Below are positions 7,556 to 16,859 of a stretch of 64,000 nt of DNA, piece after piece; the first letter of the stretch is position 1; each line of letters opens with the position of its first letter. The stretch spans positions 61,505 through 125,504 of the forward strand of contig CATXUX010000007.1 of assembly GCA_958402795.1 (NCBI GenBank), given 5' to 3'. The position numbers were made by a program, and so were the translations under genes. The notes beneath the pieces were generated by a model, which saw only the letters and a program-made list of their open reading frames with translations, did no database searches and was not told the origin of the DNA. The stretch is from an uncultured Lachnospiraceae bacterium (GTDB taxonomy: Bacteria > Bacillota > Clostridia > Lachnospirales > Lachnospiraceae).

Positions 7556-9058
7556 ATGTTATTGCAGAAAAAATACAAGTTCTGGTTTTGCACGGGCTCA
7601 CAGGACCTATACGGAGAGGAATGCCTGAAAAATGTTGCGGAACATGCGAGAAAAATCGTGGAGGGGTTAAACAATTCCGGACTCCTTCCCTACGAAATCG
7701 TGTGGAAACCAACCCTGATCACAAATGAACTGATCCGGAAAACGTTTAATGAGGCAAATACCGATGATGAGTGTGCGGGCGTGATCACCTGGATGCACAC
7801 GTTTTCACCGGCAAAATCATGGATCCTGGGACTACAGGAATACAGAAAGCCACTGATGCACCTGCACACGCAGTTCCATGAGGAAATTCCTTATGACAGC
7901 ATAGATATGGATTTTATGAATGAAAATCAGTCGGCTCACGGAGGCAGGGAATACGGACATATTGTCAGCAGGATGCGGATCGAGAGAAAGGTTGTCGTAG
8001 GACACTGGGCAGATCCGGTAGTAATCGGTAAAATCGCGTCCTGGATGCGCACGGCGGTCGGCGTCGTGGAGAGCAGCCACATCCGGGTAATGCGTGTGGC
8101 GGATAATATGAGAAATGTTGCTGTCACAGAAGGAGATAAGGTAGAAGCACAGATCAAATTCGGCTGGGAGGTGGACACATACCCGGTAAATGAGATCGCA
8201 GAGGCAGTCGCGGCAGTTTCAGAACCGGATGTGAATGCACTGGTGGAGGAATATTACGATCGGTATGAAATCCTGCTGGAGGGCAGAGATCCGGCCGAAT
8301 TCCGGGAACATGTCGCGGTGCAGGCACAGATAGAACTCGGATTCGAGCGGTTTCTGGAGGAGAAAAATTATCAGGCAATCGTAACGCATTTCGGTGATCT
8401 CGGAGCGTTAAAGCAGCTTCCGGGACTGGCGATCCAGAGACTGATGCAGAAAGGCTACGGATTTGGCGCGGAAGGCGACTGGAAAGTAGCGGCGATGGTA
8501 CGCCTGATGAAAGTCATGACAGCCGGGATGAAAGACGCGAAGGGAACTTCCATGCTGGAGGATTATACCTATAACCTGGTAAAGGGGAAAGAAGGAATCC
8601 TTCAGGCACATATGCTGGAGATCTGCCCGTCGATCGCGGACGGCCCGATCAAGATCAAGTGCAATCCGCTCAGCATGGGCGACAGAGAAGATCCTGCCAG
8701 ACTGGTGTTTACTTCGAAAGAAGGAAAGGGAATTGCTGTTTCCCTGATTGATCTGGGAAACCGGTTCCGCCTGATCATCAACGATGTGGACTGCAAAAAG
8801 AATGAAAAACCAATGCCGAAGCTGCCGGTGGCAACGAATTTCTGGACGCCGCAGCCGGATATTTATACGGGCGCGGAGGCATGGATCCTGGCAGGCGGCG
8901 CACACCATACGGCATTTACCTACGATCTCACAGCAGAGCAGATGGGAGACTGGGCGGCAGCCATGGGAATAGAGGCCGTGTATATTGACAAAGACACAAA
9001 GATCCGTGACTTTAAGAAAGACCTGATGCTGGGAGAACTATTTTTTAACCGTTTCTGA
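7556..9058 (+). CDS. araA: L-arabinose isomerase
   Basis: Converts L-arabinose to L-ribulose; cytoplasmic, metal-dependent. 500 residues, the usual length. The N-terminus KYKFWFCTGSQDLYGEE is diagnostic for AraA, and MHTFSPAKSWI and the HFGDLGALKQLPGLA region are present. An upstream in-frame ATG at 7547 overlaps the AAGGAG ribosome binding site (7541-7546), so the ATG at 7556 with 9-base spacing is chosen. First gene of the araA / kinase / araD operon under the AraR-type operator. Confidence 0.97.
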   Translation: MLLQKKYKFWFCTGSQDLYGEECLKNVAEHARKIVEGLNNSGLLPYEIVWKPTLITNELIRKTFNEANTDDECAGVITWMHTFSPAKSWILGLQEYRKPLMHLHTQFHEEIPYDSIDMDFMNENQSAHGGREYGHIVSRMRIERKVVVGHWADPVVIGKIASWMRTAVGVVESSHIRVMRVADNMRNVAVTEGDKVEAQIKFGWEVDTYPVNEIAEAVAAVSEPDVNALVEEYYDRYEILLEGRDPAEFREHVAVQAQIELGFERFLEEKNYQAIVTHFGDLGALKQLPGLAIQRLMQKGYGFGAEGDWKVAAMVRLMKVMTAGMKDAKGTSMLEDYTYNLVKGKEGILQAHMLEICPSIADGPIKIKCNPLSMGDREDPARLVFTSKEGKGIAVSLIDLGNRFRLIINDVDCKKNEKPMPKLPVATNFWTPQPDIYTGAEAWILAGGAHHTAFTYDLTAEQMGDWAAAMGIEAVYIDKDTKIRDFKKDLMLGELFFNRF

Positions 9059-9131
9059 AAAACAATACGGTTTGAATGCAGCAGGCAGTTATGGTAAGAT
9101 AAAAGAGAATCTGTGAGAAAGGGGAAGTGAA

Positions 9132-10733
9132 ATGGATAACAGAACAGCCATCGAAAATGGAAAGTCCGTATTGGGAATCGAGTTTGGATCCACAAGGATC
9201 AAGGCGGTGCTCATCGGACCGGATCGTGCGCCGATCGCGTCAGGAAGCTATGAGTGGGAAAACAAGCTGGAGAACAATATCTGGACTTACAGTCTGGACG
9301 CGGTATGGACCGGTCTGCAGGAATGCTATCAGGAACTGAAAAAGGATGTGCGTACGAAATACGGCGTGACATTGAAACGGACAGGCGCCATCGGATTCAG
9401 CGCTATGATGCACGGATATATGGCATTTGATGAGAACGATGAACTGCTGGTTCCCTTCCGGACATGGCGCAACACGATCACAGAAGAGGCGGCAGACAAA
9501 CTCACGGAAGCGTTTTCCTATCATATTCCGCAGAGATGGAGCATTGCACATTTATACCAGGCCATCCTGAATCAGGAAGAGCATGTAAAGGACGTCAGGT
9601 TTTTCACGACGCTGGCGGGATATGTCCACTGGAGGCTGACAGGGGAAAAGGTGATCGGGATCGGGGATGCTTCCGGAATGTTTCCGATCGACAGCAGAAT
9701 CCGGGATTACAATCAGGAAATGCTGGATCAGTTTGACAAACTGACAGAGCCTTATGGATTCCCGTGGAAGATCAGGCAGCTTCTTCCGAAGGTACTTCCG
9801 GCAGAAGAAGAAGCCGGAACGCTGACAAGTGAGGGTGCGAAGCTGTTGGATGTGGACGGAGATCTGGAAGCAGGAATTATGCTCTGCCCGCCGGAAGGCG
9901 ATGCGGGAACAGGCATGACAGCGACCAACAGTGTGGCTGTGAGAACGGGAAACGTGTCGGCAGGAACCTCTGTTTTCGCAATGATCGTACTGGAAGAAGA
10001 ACTGAAAAATGTTCACAAAGAAATCGACATTGTGACGACTCCTACGGGAGATGAGGTTGCAATGGTCCACTGCAATAACTGTACGTCAGACTTAAATGCG
10101 TGGGTCAATTTATTTGGAGAGTTTGCGGAATGCTTTGGGATAGAAGCGGACAAGAACAGTCTCTTTTCCGTCCTCTATAATAAAGCGCTGGAAGGCGACA
10201 GCGACTGCGGCGGACTACTGGCATATAATTATTTTTCGGGAGAGAGTATAACCGGGTTTGATGAAGGAAGACCGTTGTTTGTCCGGTTCCCGGACAGCAG
10301 ACTGAACCTTGCCAATTTCATGAGAGTTCATTTGTTTACCGCTCTCGGCGCATTAAAGGCCGGACTGGATATCCTTCTGAAAGAAGAACATGTAAAAGTA
10401 GATCAAATTCTGGGGCACGGCGGCCTGTTTAAGACGAAAGGCGTCGGACAGAAGATCATGGCGGCGGCAATCAATGCACCGGTATCCGTTATGGAGACGG
10501 CAGGAGAAGGCGGTGCATGGGGGATCGCACTGCTGGCGGACTACATGATCCATAAATCAGACCAGGAGTCTCTGGCGGATTACCTGAACAATCAGGTGTT
10601 TGCAGGACAAAAGAGTACGACGGTGGAGCCGGAGGAAAAAGATGTGGAAGGCTTTGACCGGTTCATGAAGCGTTATCTGGGTGGACTTCCGATTGAGGCC
10701 GCGGCAGTAAAGGAGTTGAAAGAGTCATGCTAG
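9132..10733 (+). CDS. FGGY-family carbohydrate kinase (probable L-ribulokinase)
   Basis: Probably phosphorylates L-ribulose to L-ribulose 5-phosphate. 533 residues with two FGGY actin-like halves: the N-terminal phosphate motif VLGIEFGSTRIKAVLI and C-terminal LGHGGLFKTKGVGQKIMAAAINAPV followed by TAGEGGAWGIALLA. It is not a close relative of the E. coli AraB type by eye, but it stands between araA and araD with a 7-base overlap into araD, leaving it as the only kinase for this pathway. The ATG at 9132 follows AAAGGGGAAG. Substrate assignment is from context. Confidence 0.85.
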   Translation: MDNRTAIENGKSVLGIEFGSTRIKAVLIGPDRAPIASGSYEWENKLENNIWTYSLDAVWTGLQECYQELKKDVRTKYGVTLKRTGAIGFSAMMHGYMAFDENDELLVPFRTWRNTITEEAADKLTEAFSYHIPQRWSIAHLYQAILNQEEHVKDVRFFTTLAGYVHWRLTGEKVIGIGDASGMFPIDSRIRDYNQEMLDQFDKLTEPYGFPWKIRQLLPKVLPAEEEAGTLTSEGAKLLDVDGDLEAGIMLCPPEGDAGTGMTATNSVAVRTGNVSAGTSVFAMIVLEEELKNVHKEIDIVTTPTGDEVAMVHCNNCTSDLNAWVNLFGEFAECFGIEADKNSLFSVLYNKALEGDSDCGGLLAYNYFSGESITGFDEGRPLFVRFPDSRLNLANFMRVHLFTALGALKAGLDILLKEEHVKVDQILGHGGLFKTKGVGQKIMAAAINAPVSVMETAGEGGAWGIALLADYMIHKSDQESLADYLNNQVFAGQKSTTVEPEEKDVEGFDRFMKRYLGGLPIEAAAVKELKESC

Positions 10734-11422
10734 AGGAATTAAAAAAGCAGGTATATGAAGCAAATATGGAGCTTCCGCGGAGAGGACTGATCACCTATAC
10801 ATGGGGGAATGTCAGCGGAATTGACAGGGAGAGCGGCTGTTTTGTCATCAAACCAAGCGGCGTGGAATACGAGAAGCTGACTCCCGAAGATATGGTCGTG
10901 GTGAACCTGCAGGGAGAGAAAGTGGAAGGAAAATACAAGCCTTCATCGGATACGCCGACACATTTGGAGCTTTATAAAAAATATAAAGAGATCGGCGGCA
11001 TCGTACATACACATTCACCGGAAGCTACTGCGTGGGCGCAGGCGGGAAGAAGCATTCCGTTATATGGGACCACACATGCGGATTATTTTTACGGGGAAAT
11101 CCCGTGTGCCAGAAGCCTTACGGAGAAAGAGATCGATGAAGCGTATGAAACCAATACGGGACTTGTCATCATCGAGACACTGGAGAACCGTAAGATCAAC
11201 CCGATGTATGCGCCGGGGATCCTGTGTACCAACCACGGACCATTTACATGGGGGAAAGACGCGGCTCAGGCAGTCTATCATGCAGTTGTTCTGGAAGAGG
11301 TGGCGAAAATGGCCACAAAGACAGAACTCATTAACCCGAACGTCAAACCAGCGCCGGACTGCATCCGGGATAAGCACTTCTTCCGGAAACACGGGGCGAA
11401 TGCTTACTACGGGCAGGAATAG
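10727..11422 (+). CDS. araD: L-ribulose-5-phosphate 4-epimerase
   Basis: Epimerises L-ribulose 5-phosphate to D-xylulose 5-phosphate, feeding the pentose phosphate pathway. 231 residues of the class II aldolase family. Zinc-ligand histidines are visible in IVHTHSPEATAWAQAG and TTHADYFYG, with a third His in the CTNHGPFTWG block. The ATG at 10727 overlaps the kinase stop, indicating translational coupling. It is the last gene of the arabinose operon and is followed by a terminator at 11435-11473. No arabinose transporter is encoded nearby. Confidence 0.96.
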   Translation: MLEELKKQVYEANMELPRRGLITYTWGNVSGIDRESGCFVIKPSGVEYEKLTPEDMVVVNLQGEKVEGKYKPSSDTPTHLELYKKYKEIGGIVHTHSPEATAWAQAGRSIPLYGTTHADYFYGEIPCARSLTEKEIDEAYETNTGLVIIETLENRKINPMYAPGILCTNHGPFTWGKDAAQAVYHAVVLEEVAKMATKTELINPNVKPAPDCIRDKHFFRKHGANAYYGQE

Positions 11423-11434
11423 AATCAGGTATAG

Positions 11435-11473
11435 GGGAGTTCGCAGATCAAAATCTGTAAACTCCCTTTTTCT
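11435..11473 (+). terminator. Terminator of the arabinose operon
   Basis: GGGAGTT (11435-11441) pairs with AACTCCC (11460-11466), with an inner CAGAT/ATCTG stem, followed by TTTTTCT. Confidence 0.85.
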
Positions 11474-11497
11474 GAACAAAGAATGGAATGAACGTGT

Positions 11498-13390
11498 TCA
11501 CAGCTTCCATTTTTCCATCCAGTAATTTACCTGCAGCATATACGCAAGCATCTGCGGTCCTGCCATGAGCTGCCCGTACCAGGGTTTCCCATAGTCCGAC
11601 GGACTCTCCAGAAAAGCGTGGACTTTCCTGGTGTCCAACAGTTTCCGGATGGGAGCGTTCGGGGAGGCGAGGACTTCTTTGAGGCGGTCGCCGAGCAGAT
11701 TCTCATAAGTCGGATCGTAGGTTTTCGGGTAGGGACTTTTCCTGCGCCAGAGAATGTCTTTCGGGAGAAACCCTTCTCCGGCATGGCGCAACAGTCCTTT
11801 TACCGTCCCGTCCGGACATTTCATATCCCAGGGAACATTAAATACATATTCCACGATTCTGTGATCGGCAAAGGGGACGCGGGCTTCCAGTCCGCTGTAC
11901 ATACTGGTCCGGTCCATGCGGTCCAGCAGAGTTACCATGAACCAGCGCAGATTCAGGTAGGAGATCTCGCGTCGGCGCTTTTCCTGTGGAGAATCCTCCG
12001 GCAGAAGGGGTGTCTCCCGAATTGTTTTTTCATAGGCTGCATGGGCGTATTCCTCCATGTGCAGTTCCCGGATCAGGCCGTCGTCGAGAAGAACCTGCCG
12101 TGGTTCCATGCTCGCCGACCAGGGAAAAGCGTCTGTTTCGAAAGCTTCTTTCTTGTGGAACCACGGATAACCGCCGAATATCTCATCGGCACATTCTCCG
12201 GTCAGTGTAACCGTATTATAGTCCTTGACGAGCGAACAAAAGTAGAGCATGGAGGATTCTACGTCTGCCATGCAGGGCAGATCGCGTGCATCCACTGCTT
12301 TGTAGAGACAGTCGATCTGTTCCTGATTGCTGCATTCCAGAAAATGATGGTTCGTATGCGACCATGCGACCATCTGTTCCACAAAAGGACGGTCCTGGCT
12401 CGGCTGGAATGCGTTGGAGCGGAAATAGTTTTGATTTCCGGTAAAATCAAAAGAAAATGTGTTTAGCTGTTTGCCCTCTTTTGCCAGTTCATCCGCGCAG
12501 ATGGCGGTTACGAGACTGCTGTCCACGCCGCCGGAGAGAAAGGTGCTGATAGGAATATCGGAGAGCATCTGGATGCGGACGGCGTCACGGACAAGCCAGG
12601 TGGTTTTCTGTACGGTTTCTTCATACGAATCTTCGTGGGGACGGCTTTCCAGTTTCCAGTAAAATGTATGTTCGCAGGAGGTCTCGCGGAATGTCTGGCA
12701 TGAACCGGCAGTGGCACTCTTCATACGTCCTGCTTTCCGAAAAATGACGCATTCGCCGGGAAGCACTTCGCTGACGCCTTTGAAAACGCCCTTCCCGTAA
12801 GTCTTTGCCGGCCCGAGGGCAAAGATCTCGCAGAGACTGTCCTGATCCAGTGCGGGAATGATTCCGGGATATGCAAACAGTCCCTTGATCTCGGAAGAAA
12901 ATACAAGTGTATCGTCCTGTACCGTATAGAATAGCGGCTTCACTCCGAGACGGTCGCGGATCAGGAGAAGTTCTTCAGAAGCAGAATCCCAGATCGCAAT
13001 GGCAAAAATCCCGTTTAGTTTTTTGATATAGTCCTCGCCGTGCAGCATATACCCGGCGAGAATCACCTCGGTGTCGCTCGTCGTCTGAAAAGCAGCTCCT
13101 TCGAGTAACAGTTCTGCTTTCAACTCTGCCATGTTGTAGATCTCACCATTGAAGATGACGGCACATTCTCTGCCCGGAACTTTTCTTATCATCGGCTGGT
13201 GCCCGGAGGCAAGATCGATGATGGAAAGGCGCACATGGGCAAAGCCGCAGTGCGGCCGCAGATAAATCCCGTCCTCATCCGGTCCCCGGTGCTTCTGAAC
13301 CCGGTTCATCTCATTTAAAACAGATTCCCATTTTGTTTTTTCTTCGGTATAATCCCTGAAGGGATGAAAAAAGCCTGCGATTCCGCACAT
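11498..13390 (-). CDS. asnB: Asparagine synthase, glutamine-hydrolysing
   Basis: Makes asparagine, or amidates a related carboxylate, using glutamine and ATP. 630 residues. N-terminal class II glutaminase with the nucleophile Cys2 (MCGIAGFF) and FNGEIYNMAEL; C-terminal ATP-pyrophosphatase with SGGVDSSLVTAI and GECADEIFGGYPW. The ATG at 13388-13390 follows AAGAGGAGG. It begins only 34 bases after dpaB on the same strand, with no terminator seen, so it may be transcribed with the dipicolinate genes. Bacillus has a sporulation paralogue of this family (AsnO), so a sporulation role is plausible but inferred only from location. Confidence 0.95.
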   Translation of the reverse strand: MCGIAGFFHPFRDYTEEKTKWESVLNEMNRVQKHRGPDEDGIYLRPHCGFAHVRLSIIDLASGHQPMIRKVPGRECAVIFNGEIYNMAELKAELLLEGAAFQTTSDTEVILAGYMLHGEDYIKKLNGIFAIAIWDSASEELLLIRDRLGVKPLFYTVQDDTLVFSSEIKGLFAYPGIIPALDQDSLCEIFALGPAKTYGKGVFKGVSEVLPGECVIFRKAGRMKSATAGSCQTFRETSCEHTFYWKLESRPHEDSYEETVQKTTWLVRDAVRIQMLSDIPISTFLSGGVDSSLVTAICADELAKEGKQLNTFSFDFTGNQNYFRSNAFQPSQDRPFVEQMVAWSHTNHHFLECSNQEQIDCLYKAVDARDLPCMADVESSMLYFCSLVKDYNTVTLTGECADEIFGGYPWFHKKEAFETDAFPWSASMEPRQVLLDDGLIRELHMEEYAHAAYEKTIRETPLLPEDSPQEKRRREISYLNLRWFMVTLLDRMDRTSMYSGLEARVPFADHRIVEYVFNVPWDMKCPDGTVKGLLRHAGEGFLPKDILWRRKSPYPKTYDPTYENLLGDRLKEVLASPNAPIRKLLDTRKVHAFLESPSDYGKPWYGQLMAGPQMLAYMLQVNYWMEKWKL

Positions 13391-13424
13391 AGCAGATGCC
13401 TCCTCTTAAAATTCCAGATATATC

Positions 13425-14003
13425 TTATTGAATGACCGGCTGATACTGACGTTCCTCAAGTGCCGCCTCGATGGACGGGATCAGAAGCTTGGTATGCGCG
13501 ATCATGGAATTGGGTTTCTTCACCGGATTATCCTGCCCGAACGGGACAAAATATATGTGTTTTGTGTTGAGCAGAAGACCAATGTTTTTCATATTTGCCC
13601 CGAGCGCGTCGTTGGTGGAAATCGAGAGCAAAAGCGGTTTATTATTCCGAAGATGTGCTTTCGCTGCCATAAGAACCGGCGTATCGGTGATCCCGGCGGC
13701 CAGTCTGGCGAGGGTGGAACCGGTGCACGGCAGGATCACGAGGATATCAAGAAGACTTCCGGGGCCGATCGGCTCTGCATCAGGAATCGTACAGATGGGT
13801 TTTACACCGGTGATCGTTTCTGCGCGCTCCAGAAATGTTTCTGCCCTGCCGAAGCGGCTGTTGGTAGTCTGTGCCGCGTCAGAGAAAATGGTCTGGACAA
13901 GCGCACCTTCGTCAACCAGGCGCTTTAGTTCGCGAAATGCATTTTCATAGGTACAAAAAGAGCCGGTCAGTGCGACTCCGATGGTTTTACCTTGTAAGGA
14001 CAA
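13425..14003 (-). CDS. dpaB: Dipicolinate synthase subunit B
   Basis: With DpaA, makes dipicolinic acid for the spore core in the mother cell. 192 residues of the flavoprotein-like family; MSLQGKTIGVALTGSFCTYENA matches the start of Bacillus SpoVFB, and ISTNDALGANMKN and VPFGQDNPVKKPNSM are characteristic. A GTG at 14012 would extend the frame by three codons but overlaps the GAGGAG ribosome binding site; the TTG at 14001-14003 with about 8-base spacing is preferred. Second gene after dpaA. Confidence 0.95.
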   Translation of the reverse strand: MSLQGKTIGVALTGSFCTYENAFRELKRLVDEGALVQTIFSDAAQTTNSRFGRAETFLERAETITGVKPICTIPDAEPIGPGSLLDILVILPCTGSTLARLAAGITDTPVLMAAKAHLRNNKPLLLSISTNDALGANMKNIGLLLNTKHIYFVPFGQDNPVKKPNSMIAHTKLLIPSIEAALEERQYQPVIQ

Positions 14004-14073
14004 ATGGATCACTCCTCGTTTTCATATAGATGATAACAGACCGACAGGCAGTGGAATACCCACCGTGACGGTT

Positions 14074-14967
14074 TTATGAGCAGGTAGAGAGCGTGCGCTC
14101 GATGACGTCCCGCAGGATTTTGGCGGACGAGGCGGGCGCGTATTTCCCGGGAAGGCTTAAACAGTGCGCTGCGTTGATCCCCATGCGTCCTGCCGCCTCA
14201 TAATCGACGCCGCCCGGCGCGGAAGCAATGTCAATGATGGTAACAGACGGCTTCATGTTCCGCAGAAGACCGGAGCCGATGACCGGAGCCGGGATGGTAT
14301 TGAAAATAAAATCAAATTTCCCGACACATTTTGCAAAATCATAGAGAGAACCCGTGTCTTGTGCGGTCACTGCAGCGCGGGCAAGCTCCTCGGGGGTGTC
14401 GGTGCAGACATAGACATGGCAGAACATGCCGCAGAGATAAGACGCGAGTGTCTGCCCGCATTTTCCGAATCCCAGAACGGCGCACCGGCTGCCGTTTAGA
14501 TTCAGGGGACTTCGTATGATTGCTTCACAGACGGCGCCTTCTGCGGCGGCGATACTGTTTCGAATGGCGAGGGACTGATCCTGCATGAAATCGCAGACGA
14601 CGACCTGCTTTTCTTCTGCTGCGCGCCGGAATTTTTCCGGAATACATCCGGCGAAAAAGAAACTTCCCGGAGGAAGTGCATCTGATAGTTCCTCCGTCAG
14701 GATCCTGCGTCCCGGCAGAGTATGGTTCAGCTCCCGGTCATTTTTACAAAGTGGCAGCGGTCCGATCACGCAGTCGGAACCGACACACGCTTCCTGCGCC
14801 GAATCCGACTGCCGGACAATGGAGGCGTCGGAACACATACGCGCGCGCGGGATGGATTCCAGTGCATAGCAGCGGACTTCATTTCTGTGATGTGCCAGTT
14901 CTTCGGCAAGATAGACCTGCCTCCTGTCGCCGCCGATGACAGAAAAAGTATACTGAGGATAATTCAT
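14074..14967 (-). CDS. dpaA: Dipicolinate synthase subunit A
   Basis: Oxidoreductase-like subunit of dipicolinate synthase. 297 residues: N-terminal half with SVIGGDRRQVYLAEELA, and an NAD(P)-binding Rossmann half with CAVLGFGKCGQTLASYL followed by FNTIPAPVIG and IDIASAPGGVDYEAA. The ATG at 14965-14967 follows an AGGAG with 6-base spacing. A sigma-K-like promoter lies at 14995-15021. Its presence with dpaB indicates a true spore former. The aspartokinase gene that follows dpaAB in Bacillus is absent; asnB takes that place. Confidence 0.95.
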   Translation of the reverse strand: MNYPQYTFSVIGGDRRQVYLAEELAHHRNEVRCYALESIPRARMCSDASIVRQSDSAQEACVGSDCVIGPLPLCKNDRELNHTLPGRRILTEELSDALPPGSFFFAGCIPEKFRRAAEEKQVVVCDFMQDQSLAIRNSIAAAEGAVCEAIIRSPLNLNGSRCAVLGFGKCGQTLASYLCGMFCHVYVCTDTPEELARAAVTAQDTGSLYDFAKCVGKFDFIFNTIPAPVIGSGLLRNMKPSVTIIDIASAPGGVDYEAAGRMGINAAHCLSLPGKYAPASSAKILRDVIERTLSTCS

Positions 14968-14994
14968 GGACGCTCCTGATGAAAGAATTTAAAA

Positions 14995-15021
14995 TATTAT
15001 ATGGAAAAAGAATAAAAATGT
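14995..15021 (-). promoter_or_regulatory. Sigma-K-like promoter of dpaA
   Basis: On the minus strand AC (15020-15021) is followed after 16 bases by CATATAATA (14995-15003), an exact fit to the sigma-K -10 pattern CATANNNTA. It would start transcription about 20 bases before dpaA. In Bacillus the orthologous spoVF genes are sigma-K dependent, so site and gene agree. Confidence 0.65.
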
Positions 15022-15065
15022 TACGAAAAAGACTGTGCAGGGAGACTTTTTCCTGAGATTGTATG

Positions 15066-15094
15066 TTGAAAATTTCCAGAATGTGGAGTATTGT
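15066..15094 (+). promoter_or_regulatory. Candidate sigma-A promoter of the phosphatidyltransferase gene
   Basis: TTGAAA (15066-15071), 17 bp, TATTGT (15089-15094). It is divergent from the dpaA promoter. Because transcription would begin near 15100, an upstream ATG at 15063 cannot be the start of the following gene. Confidence 0.5.
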
Positions 15095-15167
15095 ATTCTG
15101 GTATATTGTAAGTGATCAGGTGAAGAATAATCACATTACGTTTGAGAAGTGTCTGAGGAGGCAGAAT

Positions 15168-15785
15168 ATGAAGAAACTTACAAAAAAAGATGTATTTACC
15201 ATACCGAATCTGCTCAGTGTGTTCCGGCTTGTACTGGCGTTTTACTTTTTATGGCTGTACTTTCAGCCGGATTCTCCCGGGAAAGAAAGTCGGCTGCTGA
15301 TCACCCTGATCTTGTCGGCGATATCGGATTTTCTGGACGGACAGATCGCGAGACGGTTCCACATGATCAGTGAGGTCGGCAAGATCCTGGATCCGATCGC
15401 AGACAAGGTGACACAGGGAGTGCTGCTGATCTGTCTGTGCGCGAAATATGATCTCCTGAAACTGGTGCTTCTGTTATTTGCAGTAAAGGAGACCTGTATG
15501 GCAGTTTTCGGACTCCAGATGCTGATGACGGTGAAGCAGAATGACGGGGCAAAATGGTACGGAAAACTGAGTACGGCGGTATTCTATACCGTCATGCTGA
15601 TTTTACTTTTATTCCCGCATATCCCGATGCAGGTGGCAAATCTGCTGATCCTCATCAGCGGGATCTGTATGCTGCTGGCATTTGTGATGTACATGAGAAA
15701 ATATTACCTCCTTCACAAGGAGTATCTGGCAGAAAAAAAAGAGGCAGAGAAGGAACATACAAAGGCTTCAGAAGCAAAAGGCTGA
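15168..15785 (+). CDS. CDP-alcohol phosphatidyltransferase (PgsA-like)
   Basis: Membrane enzyme joining a CDP-diacylglycerol to an alcohol, probably in phosphatidylglycerol or cardiolipin synthesis. 205 residues. The full family signature D-G-x2-A-R-x8-G-x3-D-x3-D is present in DGQIARRFHMISEVG followed by KILDPIAD. Several hydrophobic helices follow and the tail is rich in Lys and Glu. The ATG at 15168 has a GAGGAGG ribosome binding site at 15155-15161; the longer frame from 15063 overlaps the promoter. Alcohol substrate cannot be decided; PgsA itself may be encoded elsewhere. Confidence 0.85.
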   Translation: MKKLTKKDVFTIPNLLSVFRLVLAFYFLWLYFQPDSPGKESRLLITLILSAISDFLDGQIARRFHMISEVGKILDPIADKVTQGVLLICLCAKYDLLKLVLLLFAVKETCMAVFGLQMLMTVKQNDGAKWYGKLSTAVFYTVMLILLLFPHIPMQVANLLILISGICMLLAFVMYMRKYYLLHKEYLAEKKEAEKEHTKASEAKG

Positions 15786-15822
15786 TAAAGCAGGAAAGTC
15801 GGATCAGGACAGGTTCTGACGG

Positions 15823-15860
15823 GCCGCCGCATAAAAAAAGCGGCGGTTCTTTTCTTTTTC
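15823..15860 (+). terminator. Terminator after the phosphatidyltransferase gene
   Basis: GCCGCCGC (15823-15830), A-rich loop, GCGGCGG (15840-15846), then a T-rich tract. Confidence 0.85.
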
Positions 15861-15868
15861 CGAAAAGG

Positions 15869-15897
15869 TTGCAAGAGCAGTCAGGGGTGTGTTATAC
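15869..15897 (+). promoter_or_regulatory. Promoter of the DUF2156 gene
   Basis: TTGCAA (15869-15874), 17 bp, TTATAC (15892-15897). Transcription should begin near 15904, which rules out the GTG at 15906 as start of the next gene. Confidence 0.65.
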
Positions 15898-15944
15898 TTA
15901 AAAAAGTGTCCGGACAGACACAAGGAATCAGAAAGTGGGTTTTT

Positions 15945-16859
15945 ATGAAAGAGATTGAATTTAAAAGGCCGGAACTGGAGGATCGGGAGATCATCGAATC
16001 ATATTTTGCAAAGGCACCCAGCCGAAGCTGTGAGCGGACATTTGCAAATGTATATCTCTGGTCCCGGCATTATCATGTGAAGTATGCAGTGATTGAAGAT
16101 GCGCTGATCTTCCGGGATGATGAGGACGGACTTGCCTTCGCATACCCGGCGGGAGAGCCGGAAGCCGTGAAGCGGGCGCTGGAGTTTCTGGAGCAGTACA
16201 GCGAGGAACGGGGGTATCCCCTTCAGCTCTACACAGTGACCGAGGAGAATTTCGCGCAGCTGGACGGCTGGTATCCGGGAGAGTTTACGATTACCTATGA
16301 CCGGGATCAGGCGGACTATGTGTATGAGACAGAGAAGCTCTCGACACTGGCAGGCAAGAAGCTGCACAGCAAGCGGAACCATATTAACAAATTCATGCAG
16401 ACTTATGAAAACTGGAGCTATGAGCCGCTTTGCGACGACAATGTGGAAGAGTGTTTCCAGATGGCGCTGAAATGGAGAAATGAAAACGGCTGTGAGGAAG
16501 ATCCGGAGAAGAACGCGGAGATGTGTGTGACGCTGAACGCTCTGCGGCTTTACAGGGAGCTGGGACTGGTCGGAGGCGTACTCAGGGTGGACGGCAGTAT
16601 TGCAGCGTTTACCGTGGGGGAACCGATGTGCGGGGATACGTTTGTAGTGCATATTGAAAAGGCGTTCGCGGAAGTGGACGGCGCCTATCCGATGATCAAC
16701 CAGCAGTTTGTACTGCATGAGTGTATGGAATATCAGTATGTGAACCGGGAAGATGATACCGGCTCAGAGGGACTGCGAAAAGCAAAGCTGTCTTACCGTC
16801 CTGCATTTCTTGTAGAAAAAGGGTTTGCAGTCAGAAAGAACAGGAGGAGTGTATCATGA
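15945..16859 (+). CDS. DUF2156 domain protein (acyltransferase-like fold)
   Basis: 304 residues of the DUF2156 family, which is related to the aminoacyl-transfer domain of MprF-type lysyl-phosphatidylglycerol synthases and to GNAT folds. The start MKEIEFKRPELEDREIIESY and the segments FANVYLWSRHY and SKRNHINKFMQTYENWSYEPL are typical. No membrane segment is visible, so it is a soluble stand-alone domain. The ATG at 15945 is chosen because the promoter at 15869-15897 excludes the GTG at 15906. Its stop overlaps the next ATG, so it is probably co-transcribed with the aminotransferase. Substrate unknown. Confidence 0.85.
   Translation: MKEIEFKRPELEDREIIESYFAKAPSRSCERTFANVYLWSRHYHVKYAVIEDALIFRDDEDGLAFAYPAGEPEAVKRALEFLEQYSEERGYPLQLYTVTEENFAQLDGWYPGEFTITYDRDQADYVYETEKLSTLAGKKLHSKRNHINKFMQTYENWSYEPLCDDNVEECFQMALKWRNENGCEEDPEKNAEMCVTLNALRLYRELGLVGGVLRVDGSIAAFTVGEPMCGDTFVVHIEKAFAEVDGAYPMINQQFVLHECMEYQYVNREDDTGSEGLRKAKLSYRPAFLVEKGFAVRKNRRSVS

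Noticed and set aside
14004..14012. GTG at 14012 as dpaB start
   Set aside because: It overlaps the GAGGAG ribosome binding site; the TTG at 14003 has correct spacing and matches the start of SpoVFB.
15906..15944. GTG at 15906 as DUF2156 protein start
   Set aside because: It would be at the transcription start predicted from the promoter at 15869-15897.
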